A stretch of DNA of 5,593 nucleotides from the NCBI GenBank assembly GCA_051877895.1, contig JBJEJI010000012.1:1-5593 (forward strand), given 5' to 3'. The first letter of the stretch is position 1; each line of letters opens with the position of its first letter. The notes under the pieces were generated by a model. That model worked only from the letters and a program-made list of their open reading frames with translations. It was not told the origin of the DNA and searched no databases. This DNA comes from UBA3775 sp051877895. Its GTDB lineage: Bacteria; Bacillota; Clostridia; Lachnospirales; Lachnospiraceae. Both the position numbers and the translations under genes were made by a program. Of the stretch, positions 1 through 5,402 are shown one piece after another.

Positions 1-453
1 GGCGAATATATCCCTCGTGCTGCAGAGGACAACCTGGCCGTTAGTGCAGTTTATCAGATTCCAAAAGAGGAATTCGAAAGCGTTATTATGAAATATTTCA
101 ATATTGATAGTGAAACGCTGCAATCAAAAACAGTTTATTACCCCAAAGATTCGATCTATGAATATAAACCGAGAGGGCTTGAAGAAGTGGAGTACCCGGA
201 ATATCCATATTCAGAGGTAGTCGATTTTTCAGAAAACAGTGATGGGAGCATTACACTTACAGCCAATGTAGTATTTCCGCATTCGGGAAATTCAAAGGTA
301 TATGTCCACGAGGTTGTGGTCCGTCCTTTAGAGGACGATGGGGTACAATATGTTTCCAACCGAATTATACCTTCCGAGGATAATAGTGAGGAAACATGGC
401 ATACACCACGTTTGACAGCGGAGGAATGGGAAGAATTGTACGGGGGCGAATAA
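1..453 (+). CDS. C-terminal part of a tandem-paralogue extracytoplasmic protein (5' end outside window)
   Basis: The frame is open from base 1 to the TAA at 451-453, giving about 150 residues. The ATG at 88 is internal, because the codons before it (including IPKEEFESVIM) align with the two downstream proteins (IPKEEFESLIM in the third, IPAEEYENIM in the second). The C-terminal domain also matches: a DGSITLT strand, then a VHEVVVRPLEDDG segment, then QYVSNRI, compared with DGTITLI...VVVQPFEDG...RYLSNSI and NGTVTLT...LTVRFREDG...QYLGNKI. After that domain it carries a private acidic tail of about 20 residues (ending EEWEELYGGE) that the paralogues lack. The function is unknown. The family may be one of the Lachnospiraceae DUFs (DUF6070 comes to mind from memory, unchecked). 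The N-terminal anchor cannot be seen. Its stop overlaps the next start (TAATG), which suggests translational coupling. Confidence 0.85.
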   Translation, partial: GEYIPRAAEDNLAVSAVYQIPKEEFESVIMKYFNIDSETLQSKTVYYPKDSIYEYKPRGLEEVEYPEYPYSEVVDFSENSDGSITLTANVVFPHSGNSKVYVHEVVVRPLEDDGVQYVSNRIIPSEDNSEETWHTPRLTAEEWEELYGGE

Positions 454-1706
454 TGGAAGATGTAAAATGGGTATTGAAGAAATGGGGATTTTTGATTTTG
501 ATATTGCTAATTGTGGTAATAGCAGGAGTGATTTGTTGGGGACGGTTGCATACGGAAGAAAAGAAAGTGGCAGAGGAAGTATGGGAGACTCCGTTGGAAA
601 TTGCGGATAGTGAAACAGTGACTGAGGAAGAAAATGATACGGAAACTTCTACCGATTCAGCCTATTGGTTTATTCCACAATCCAGTGACTGCCTTATCTC
701 GGAAGAGGAAAAGGAGCAACTGCAGAATATGGTTTTGGCGGCAGCAGAATCAGTCAAGGAAATCTATAAGGATGTGATAATTGCAGATGCGGCGAATGAT
801 TCTTCCAGTGTTAGTGAATTCACAAGCGAGGAACAAAAAGAGGTTGTGGAGCAATTAGGGAAGGCTGGATTGGTAAGTACAGAAGAAGAGACCAATATGC
901 AGAATCATGAAAAGATAGAAATCTTTTATGCGGATTATCTGAATGGGCAGGACTCGATGGTTACCGTATTTGAAGTGCAGAGGGATGGACTGATTGGAGC
1001 AGTTACCTTTATTTATCGGAAAGAGCAGCTACAGACCTATTACATCGGAGTTCGGTGGAAGGAAGGCGGTTTGCCGGAGATTCAGGGAACTTTGGTAAGG
1101 AATTTGGCTGAAATTAAACTTACGGAAAAAGGGTATTTTATCTACGCATATGAATATGTGATTGCACATGCAAGTTTGAGACAGTATTGGAGAATAGAAC
1201 CGCTTCCGGAAGACTGTCGGGAACTGACGGAAAAATACATTTCAGGACTAAGCTATGTGAATTACAATGTGCTTGTCACAAACTGGGACAGCAGTAATGT
1301 AGAGGACATTCTGATGCCTTGTATATATGAAGATATTTATCGTATCCATACGGGTGAAAATTTAAAAACTGAAGACTGGAAGATTCCGGCAGAAGAATAT
1401 GAGAATATAATGACCACTTATTTTCCAGTATCTGTAGAACAATTAAGGAAAAATTGCAAATATGACGAGTGTAGTAATAGTTATGAGTATGAAATGATTT
1501 ATGCCAGCCCATACCCACCTTTTGGAGAAGTAGTTGACTATACAAAAAATCCGGATGGAACAATTACACTTATCGTGGATGGAGTTTGGCCGGATTATAA
1601 TTCTGATCTCGCTTTTCGGAATACGGTTGTGGTTCAGCCATTTGAAGATGGAACATTCCGGTATCTTTCTAACTCTATAGAGGAAATAGAATTGGAACTG
1701 CCGTAG
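453..1706 (+). CDS. Membrane-anchored protein of the tandem-paralogue family, unknown function
   Basis: This is a 417-residue protein if it starts at the ATG at 453. That start is preferred over in-frame ATGs at 396 and 426. It overlaps the upstream stop by one base, has a G-rich stretch (442-446) six bases ahead, and places the basic n-region (VKWVLKKW) directly before one hydrophobic helix at about residues 12-29 (FLILILLIVVIAGVI). No lipobox is seen, so it is probably an uncleaved signal anchor with an outside C-terminus. Residues of about 33-70 form a Glu/Thr-rich, probably disordered linker. From about residue 75 to the end it aligns with the next gene: an EIYK helix near the start, a VLVTNWDSSN segment at about 273 (LLCSNWNAEN in the next protein), an IPAEEYENIMTTYFPVSVEQLR segment, and the terminal DGTITL...FRYLSNSI domain. 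No catalytic motif is recognised. The function is unknown, and the family name DUF6070 is only a recollection. Confidence 0.88.
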   Translation: MEDVKWVLKKWGFLILILLIVVIAGVICWGRLHTEEKKVAEEVWETPLEIADSETVTEEENDTETSTDSAYWFIPQSSDCLISEEEKEQLQNMVLAAAESVKEIYKDVIIADAANDSSSVSEFTSEEQKEVVEQLGKAGLVSTEEETNMQNHEKIEIFYADYLNGQDSMVTVFEVQRDGLIGAVTFIYRKEQLQTYYIGVRWKEGGLPEIQGTLVRNLAEIKLTEKGYFIYAYEYVIAHASLRQYWRIEPLPEDCRELTEKYISGLSYVNYNVLVTNWDSSNVEDILMPCIYEDIYRIHTGENLKTEDWKIPAEEYENIMTTYFPVSVEQLRKNCKYDECSNSYEYEMIYASPYPPFGEVVDYTKNPDGTITLIVDGVWPDYNSDLAFRNTVVVQPFEDGTFRYLSNSIEEIELELP

Positions 1707-1731
1707 GTAGCAAGAACGAAAGGATGATTTT

Positions 1732-2997
1732 ATGGTATTAAAGAAAAAGAGCATTCTACTAATTATGGTATTTTTAATTGGGTGTTTTGTGTGTGGCTGT
1801 GGAAAAGAGGATAGTGTTGCAGGTGAATCTCTTGTGGAAGATACGGAAGAAGTATTTTCTACAGAGGAAACAAAAAGTGCTGAGGAAGAAGCTGCAGAAC
1901 AGTGGGAAAAGGGCTATGGACTTCTGGTGGATGAACAGGAAGAAGAGGAAGCTGAGAATGACTGCAGAGCGATGATGGAACGTATTTATGAGATTTACAA
2001 AGAGGCAGATAAAGGAACTGCATCCAATGTTGTTTTAACTGATGAGACCATTCTTGAACTGCAGAAAAAGTTAATGGAAACGGGATATCCGATTGCTACA
2101 TTAGTGACCTATTCAAATATGGAAAATTATGAAAGTGTGGATTCTTTTCTTGAGGATTGCACGGCTGGGAAAAGCGGTTCTGTAGTAATTTACGAGATAC
2201 ATGATGATGGTGGCATAGGTAGAATGAAATTCATTTTTGATGGTACAGACATGTATGTTGTAAGTGCAAGAAGCGTATGGAATGAGAATGGTAAGTCGGG
2301 AATGTCCTATATATCTTACACCAGAATAAAAGAGTGGAAATATACAAATAAAGGATGGTTCTGTTATGAGTTATGTGTGCCAGAGCCACCAGAGGTCAGT
2401 GAAATCATGGATGGAAGATGCCTAATCAGAGTAAAACCAATGACAGAAGAACAGCGTGAAATGTCTGAACGTTGTGTTCGGGGACTTGGATATCAGGGAC
2501 AGAATCTTTTGTGTTCCAACTGGAATGCAGAAAATATGAGGGAGTTGGATTATAACGGAATGTTTGAATATCTGTATGGAATGAAATATGGAGAAAAGTT
2601 CAATTCTGAAGATTATCCAAATGGCATTCCTAAAGAAGAGTTCGAAAGTCTGATTATGGAGTATATTCCTGTAACAGCAGAGCAAATAAGGGAGTATGCA
2701 GAATTTGATGAGGAAAACCAGACTTATGCTTGGGCGAGATTGGGGTGTCTTAACTATGCTCCTACATTTTTCGGGACGTCTCTGCCAGAAGTGACCGGCA
2801 TCAAAGAAAACAAAAATGGAACGGTGACACTGACAGTAGAGGCGGTGTGTGAGATGGTTGTTTGTAATGATGCGGTCATAGCTCACGAACTTACAGTACG
2901 GTTCAGGGAGGATGGCAGCTTTCAGTATTTAGGCAATAAGATATTGGATGACGGTATTCAAGATATACCGGAATATCAGTACCGCATTTGGAAGTAA
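1732..2997 (+). CDS. Lipoprotein of the tandem-paralogue family, unknown function
   Basis: This is a 421-residue protein. The ATG at 1732 has a strong ribosome site (AAAGGA, 1719-1724) seven bases upstream. Residues 1-23 form a type II signal peptide: basic KKK, hydrophobic SILLIMVFLI, then cysteines. Two lipoboxes are possible, LIGC with Cys18 and VCGC with Cys23. Either would give a membrane lipoprotein outside the cell. A Glu-rich linker follows (about 25-70), then the family domain: an ERIYEIYKEA helix at about 83, LLCSNWNAEN at about 258, IPKEEFESLIMEYIPVTAEQIR at about 300, and the C-terminal NGTVTLT...FQYLGNKI domain, with a short private tail ending in RIWK. Its gene lies 25 bp after its paralogue, probably in the same transcript. 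In the IPKEEFES block it is closer to the first paralogue than to the second. No enzymatic motif is visible, so a structural or ligand-binding envelope role is possible but unproven. Confidence 0.9.
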   Translation: MVLKKKSILLIMVFLIGCFVCGCGKEDSVAGESLVEDTEEVFSTEETKSAEEEAAEQWEKGYGLLVDEQEEEEAENDCRAMMERIYEIYKEADKGTASNVVLTDETILELQKKLMETGYPIATLVTYSNMENYESVDSFLEDCTAGKSGSVVIYEIHDDGGIGRMKFIFDGTDMYVVSARSVWNENGKSGMSYISYTRIKEWKYTNKGWFCYELCVPEPPEVSEIMDGRCLIRVKPMTEEQREMSERCVRGLGYQGQNLLCSNWNAENMRELDYNGMFEYLYGMKYGEKFNSEDYPNGIPKEEFESLIMEYIPVTAEQIREYAEFDEENQTYAWARLGCLNYAPTFFGTSLPEVTGIKENKNGTVTLTVEAVCEMVVCNDAVIAHELTVRFREDGSFQYLGNKILDDGIQDIPEYQYRIWK

Positions 2998-3017
2998 AAT
3001 TTCTGTTCAGTAATAAT

Positions 3018-3046
3018 TTGATAATTCTTTGGTTGCATAATATATT
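3018..3046 (+). promoter_or_regulatory. Candidate sigma-A-type promoter for the 3084 gene
   Basis: TTGATA (3018-3023) and TATATT (3041-3046) are separated by 17 bases. Each differs from the -35 and -10 consensus at one position. It lies in the largest gap within the plus-strand block (86 bp), and transcription starting near 3053 would leave a short leader before the AAGGAG ribosome site at 3071-3076. The region is AT-rich, so chance similarity is possible. No hairpin terminator is evident for the upstream gene, so read-through may also occur. Confidence 0.5.
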
Positions 3047-3083
3047 ACAAACGTAAGAATTTAAAATAACAAGGAGTAACGAC

Positions 3084-3980
3084 ATGAAAAAACAAATAGA
3101 AGAAATATATGAAAAGCAAAAAAACAGGCGGGTAAAGGCAATCGGGACAGGATTGCTTATTTATGCTATTACGATGGGAATTGTCAGTGCCTTTTTGGGA
3201 AGCCCGTTCCCTCATAAAGAAACTCTGTTGATTTTAGAAACGACAAGGCCAGGCTGGATTAGTACAGATGGTTATCTGTTATGTTTCTGTGCTGCAGCGG
3301 GGGGATTTGCTGGCATAGCCAATATTGTGTGTGGCATTCTGAATCAATTCCGTAAGCTGGATCAAGTTTTGTTGCAAGAGTGTGATGCAAAACGCTATCT
3401 GGAATTGATGGAATATGCAGTTACTTATGGAAAAGGCTTGAAATGGAAAGGGCTTCAAAAGACCGTACTTCTGCTTGCTGAGCAAAAATATGTGGCGGCA
3501 TTGATAACAAATCAGAAATTCGAGGAAGCGGAATGTTATCTGAATGAAGGATGGATAGGAAAAAGAAGCAGCAGATTATTCAGACAGACAGCAATGAATC
3601 TTGAACTTGCTCAAAAATATGCGGATGAAGATGTGGTGAGCTTTTGTAAGGCACTTCAATCAGCAGGAAAGGAATTTGCAAAGAATCGGTTGTTTGCCGC
3701 AAAAGAATTCGTGTTGAGAAGAGATTATGAAACTGCCGTAAAAATTTTGACAGATCGTGAGGAAAAAATACCATATTCCGAGGTTGGACGCAAATTTCTA
3801 TTGGGAATGTGTTACGATGAACTGGGCAATCAAAGTCAATTCGTAGCCTGTATGGAATATGTGGTAGAGCATGGAAATACAATGCCGCATAAGGCATGGG
3901 CACAGGAATGGCTTCGCAGAAAAACTTTATTCTTATTAGAACAGAAAGAGGATTGTGGTGAGAAAAAGAAGGATGATTAA
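3084..3980 (+). CDS. Two-helix membrane protein with cytoplasmic helical (TPR-like) tail, unknown function
   Basis: This is a 298-residue protein. The ATG at 3084 follows an AAGGAG site (3071-3076) with a seven-base spacer. A basic amphipathic N-terminus (EEIYEKQKNRRVK) precedes transmembrane helix 1 (about 19-39). A loop of about 24 residues follows, then helix 2 (about 64-86, rich in Ala, Gly and Cys). Positive charges before helix 1 and after helix 2 (NQFRKLDQ) put both ends in the cytoplasm. Residues of about 88-290 look entirely helical, with repeated helix pairs such as FEEAECYLNEG, DYETAVKILTDRE and LLGMCYDELGNQSQFVACME, as in degenerate tetratricopeptide repeats. TPR domains usually bind proteins, so a membrane scaffold role is a reasonable guess only. 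The C-terminus is Lys/Glu/Asp-rich, and its coding sequence overlaps a leftover leader ORF of the next gene. It is not related to the three paralogues upstream. Confidence 0.88.
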   Translation: MKKQIEEIYEKQKNRRVKAIGTGLLIYAITMGIVSAFLGSPFPHKETLLILETTRPGWISTDGYLLCFCAAAGGFAGIANIVCGILNQFRKLDQVLLQECDAKRYLELMEYAVTYGKGLKWKGLQKTVLLLAEQKYVAALITNQKFEEAECYLNEGWIGKRSSRLFRQTAMNLELAQKYADEDVVSFCKALQSAGKEFAKNRLFAAKEFVLRRDYETAVKILTDREEKIPYSEVGRKFLLGMCYDELGNQSQFVACMEYVVEHGNTMPHKAWAQEWLRRKTLFLLEQKEDCGEKKKDD

Positions 3981-4035
3981 TATAAAGTGGAAGAAGCATT
4001 ATGTGAAATCTTGCTACCAGAGAAAACGGAATTGA
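3958..4035 (+). other. Vestigial leader ORF: basic N-terminus of a lost membrane protein
   Basis: A GTG at 3958 (or 3955) lies six bases after AAAGAGG (3945-3951) and opens a 25-codon ORF ending in TGA at 4033-4035. It begins MRKRRMINIKWKK, the kind of positively charged n-region that precedes a membrane helix. No hydrophobic helix follows, and the ORF drifts into another frame of the 3987 ORF. The simplest reading is that it was once the true start of the 3987 gene and that a deletion of 3n+1 bases near 3990 removed the membrane segment and broke the frame. It overlaps the last codons of the preceding gene, as an operon start often does. This is inference from composition and position. Confidence 0.45.
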
Positions 4036-4325
4036 TAGAGTCACTGTCACAGGCAGGGAAGCTGACGGGGAATGGAAATGGGATGCAGTATTTCGGAGCA
4101 ATCCTAATTAGGAGTGAATTGTCTTTGGAAGAACTGGATGCTTACTATTCAGATTACAGAAGTAATAAATGGGAGTATTTGGTGGAAATTCAGGAAGGGC
4201 AGCCCATTGAGGTGATTGATCACGGGACACTACAATTTACAGAAGAAATAAATGACAGTGGTTATTACATTGTATATTCATGGGGAAACGAATATTCATG
4301 GGGAAACGAAAATTCTCTATTGTAA
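3987..4325 (+). CDS. Small hypothetical protein, probably a decayed remnant (pseudogene candidate)
   Basis: The ORF has 112 codons. Its only possible upstream start is the GTG at 3987, because an in-frame TAA lies at 3978-3980. The nearest ribosome-like site (AAGGA, 3969-3973) is 13 bases away, which is long. The N-terminus (MEEALCEILLPEKTELIESL) has no signal peptide or membrane helix, unlike its neighbours with intact starts. The body is coherent and protein-like, with GNGMQYFGAILIRSELSLEELDAYYSDYR and then strands ending in YYIVYSWGNE. The C-terminus carries an 18-bp in-frame duplication (YSWGNE twice). It then stops at TAA 4323-4325, although the same frame continues for seven codons (ELDIRGH) to a second TAA at 4347-4349, just before the next ribosome site. 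Together with the leader at 3958, this suggests a gene broken at both ends. The family is not recognised. It may still be translated. Confidence 0.55.
   Translation: MEEALCEILLPEKTELIESLSQAGKLTGNGNGMQYFGAILIRSELSLEELDAYYSDYRSNKWEYLVEIQEGQPIEVIDHGTLQFTEEINDSGYYIVYSWGNEYSWGNENSLL
4274..4309 (+). repeat. 18-bp perfect tandem duplication (two copies)
   Basis: The unit ATATTCATGGGGAAACGA occurs at 4274-4291 and again, identical, at 4292-4309. It is in frame with the surrounding ORF and doubles YSWGNE near the C-terminus. Two identical adjacent copies suggest a recent slippage duplication. Confidence 0.95.
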
Positions 4326-4366
4326 GAACTGGATATACGTGGACATTAAAAGGAGTGCTATAAACA

Positions 4367-5071
4367 ATGAAGAAATTTTTGAAAATTATGCTATGTATTA
4401 TGGGTTCGCTTCTTGCAGTGATTGTAGTATTTGGGTTTTGCATTTTGTATACGGTAAATTACAAGAAGACAATTTGCGATACATCTGTTTCGTCGGATGG
4501 AAAATATGAATTGACACTTCAGGCAGTCGGAGAACCAGACTGGCCTTTTGGTTCAGCAAGTGGACGATTAATCCTTATGGAAGGCAAAGATAAGATATCT
4601 CAAACAGATTTTGAATTGCACAATGACGGTGGGAGCATCACAAGTAGTTGTTGGAAAATTACATGGTATGAGGACTATGTAGAAGTGATCCTATCAGGCG
4701 AAGAACAATTTGATGAGCAAGTCATTTTATATTTTGATGGTACGAAAGAAATTCAGCAATTGACAGATATTGCAGTGGACTATCCATCAGGAGAGGAATT
4801 AGATGAAAGCCGGGTTATAACCGAACAATCCTTTGATGTGGATTTGAATGGTTGGGGCGAGGTACGATTTGTATCTTATCTGCCGACTTATGATACGCTT
4901 TGGGAAGATGTCTCATTTGTGCTGGCAAAGGACAATCAAATTGTGTACCATTTCCCAGCTTATTTTGAAAACAATAGTACTGAAAATGATAGCGTAGGTA
5001 TGTTTGACAGCGTAGAGGCAGTTGGATTTCAAGATATAGATGGCGATGGTGCAAAGGATGTGATTTTATGA
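4367..5071 (+). CDS. Membrane-anchored extracytoplasmic protein ending in a VCBS/FG-GAP-like DxDGDGxxD motif, possibly frameshifted
   Basis: The ORF encodes 234 residues. The ATG at 4367 is preceded by AAAAGGAG (4348-4355) with an 11-base spacer. The N-terminus has a basic MKKFLK and a single hydrophobic helix at about 7-30, followed by NYKK, and no lipobox, so it is probably a signal anchor with the body outside. Residues of about 36-130 are beta-rich (SSDGKYELTLQAVGEPDWPF, then CWKITWYEDYVEVILSGEEQ and ILYFDG). The end is FQDIDGDGAKDVIL, with Asp223, Asp225, Asp227 and Asp231 spaced as in calcium-binding loops of VCBS/FG-GAP repeats. The stop comes directly after the motif, where such proteins normally continue with a beta strand. 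That strand, YSASGNSRVILNENEE, begins at once in the -1 frame (next entry). A one-base loss in the T run at 5064-5067 would explain the split. The function is unknown. Confidence 0.8.
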   Translation: MKKFLKIMLCIMGSLLAVIVVFGFCILYTVNYKKTICDTSVSSDGKYELTLQAVGEPDWPFGSASGRLILMEGKDKISQTDFELHNDGGSITSSCWKITWYEDYVEVILSGEEQFDEQVILYFDGTKEIQQLTDIAVDYPSGEELDESRVITEQSFDVDLNGWGEVRFVSYLPTYDTLWEDVSFVLAKDNQIVYHFPAYFENNSTENDSVGMFDSVEAVGFQDIDGDGAKDVIL

Positions 5072-5352
5072 TATCATATAGTGCGAGTGGAAATTCCAGA
5101 GTTATCTTAAATGAGAATGAGGAAATAATAGAAATTCTTGCATATGACAGACTTTCGGAAAATGAAAAATGTGAATTATATGTTTTGTACAGAAGTAAGA
5201 AAAACGCAGATGGTTCATGGCATATCTCAGAGGCAGAGATTCTTGATATATTTGCTTATAATGTATCTACAAAAGATGTGGTTAGTAGCGGTAAAACATC
5301 ATGGTCAGCAACCGGAAATGAAAAATATTATGAAGTAACAGGCGAAAAATAA
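5068..5352 (+). CDS. Probable C-terminal half of the 4367 protein, read in another frame
   Basis: The ORF has 94 codons. Its ATG at 5068 overlaps the upstream stop (ATGA) and has AAAGGA (5053-5058) nine bases upstream, so re-initiation by translational coupling is possible. The product has no signal peptide or membrane helix. It begins with what looks like the continuation of a VCBS-type repeat (SASGNSRVILNENEEI), followed by a mixed alpha/beta segment: ENEKCELYVLYRSKKNADGSW, then EILDIFAYNVSTKDVVSSGK. A free cytoplasmic fragment of this kind would make little sense beside an exported partner. A single protein of about 328 residues, split by a frameshift, is the better reading. It is the last plus-strand ORF before the terminator, whose stem begins three bases after its TAA. 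Confidence 0.65.
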   Translation: MISYSASGNSRVILNENEEIIEILAYDRLSENEKCELYVLYRSKKNADGSWHISEAEILDIFAYNVSTKDVVSSGKTSWSATGNEKYYEVTGEK

Positions 5353-5354
5353 AT

Positions 5355-5401
5355 GAAATCGGGTAAGAGTCAGTTTGTGTAGTTGACTGTTACCCGATTT
5401 C
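5355..5401. terminator. Bidirectional intrinsic terminator between convergent genes
   Basis: The arms GAAATCGGGTAA (5355-5366) and TTACCCGATTTC (5390-5401) are perfect 12-bp inverted complements. Past a single G/G mismatch, AGTCA (5368-5372) pairs with TGACT (5384-5388), leaving an 11-base loop. The plus-strand tail is T-rich (TTTATTT). The minus-strand tail is also T-rich (ATTTATTTTT, from 5354 down to 5345). It lies between the plus-strand stop at 5352 and the minus-strand stop at 5403, so it can serve both transcripts. Confidence 0.9.
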
Positions 5402-5402
5402 T

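Noticed and set aside
88..90. ATG at 88 as the start of a 121-residue gene
   Set aside because: The frame is open to the window edge, and the residues before it align with the two paralogues, so this is an internal Met of a longer protein.
396..452. Upstream starts (396 or 426) for the second paralogue
   Set aside because: They would add 9-19 residues ahead of the basic n-region and overlap the previous gene. The GGAGGA near 420 is one base from the 426 ATG, too close to serve it.
2422..2886. 154-codon minus-strand ORF
   Set aside because: It lies wholly opposite the lipoprotein gene, has shadow-like composition (many Ile, His, Phe and Ser) and no ribosome site or recognisable domain.
2998..3083. 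Terminator or riboswitch in the gap after the lipoprotein gene
   Set aside because: The gap is AT-rich but I found no GC-rich inverted repeat followed by a T run, and it is too short for a recognisable riboswitch.
3580..4101. 173-codon minus-strand ORF
   Set aside because: It is antisense to the TPR-like gene and the following ORF, with low-complexity His/Pro/Phe/Leu-rich composition typical of reverse-frame shadows.
4252..4509. 85-codon plus-strand ORF bridging two genes
   Set aside because: It is a different-frame overlap of the 3987 and 4367 ORFs with no ribosome site. Its apparent repeat (IHGETNIHGETK) is just the 18-bp DNA duplication.
5062..5071. Programmed -1 ribosomal frameshift site at GATTTTATGA
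   Set aside because: No X XXY YYZ heptamer lies in the correct frame and no downstream pseudoknot is obvious. A mutation or coupled re-initiation explains it better.
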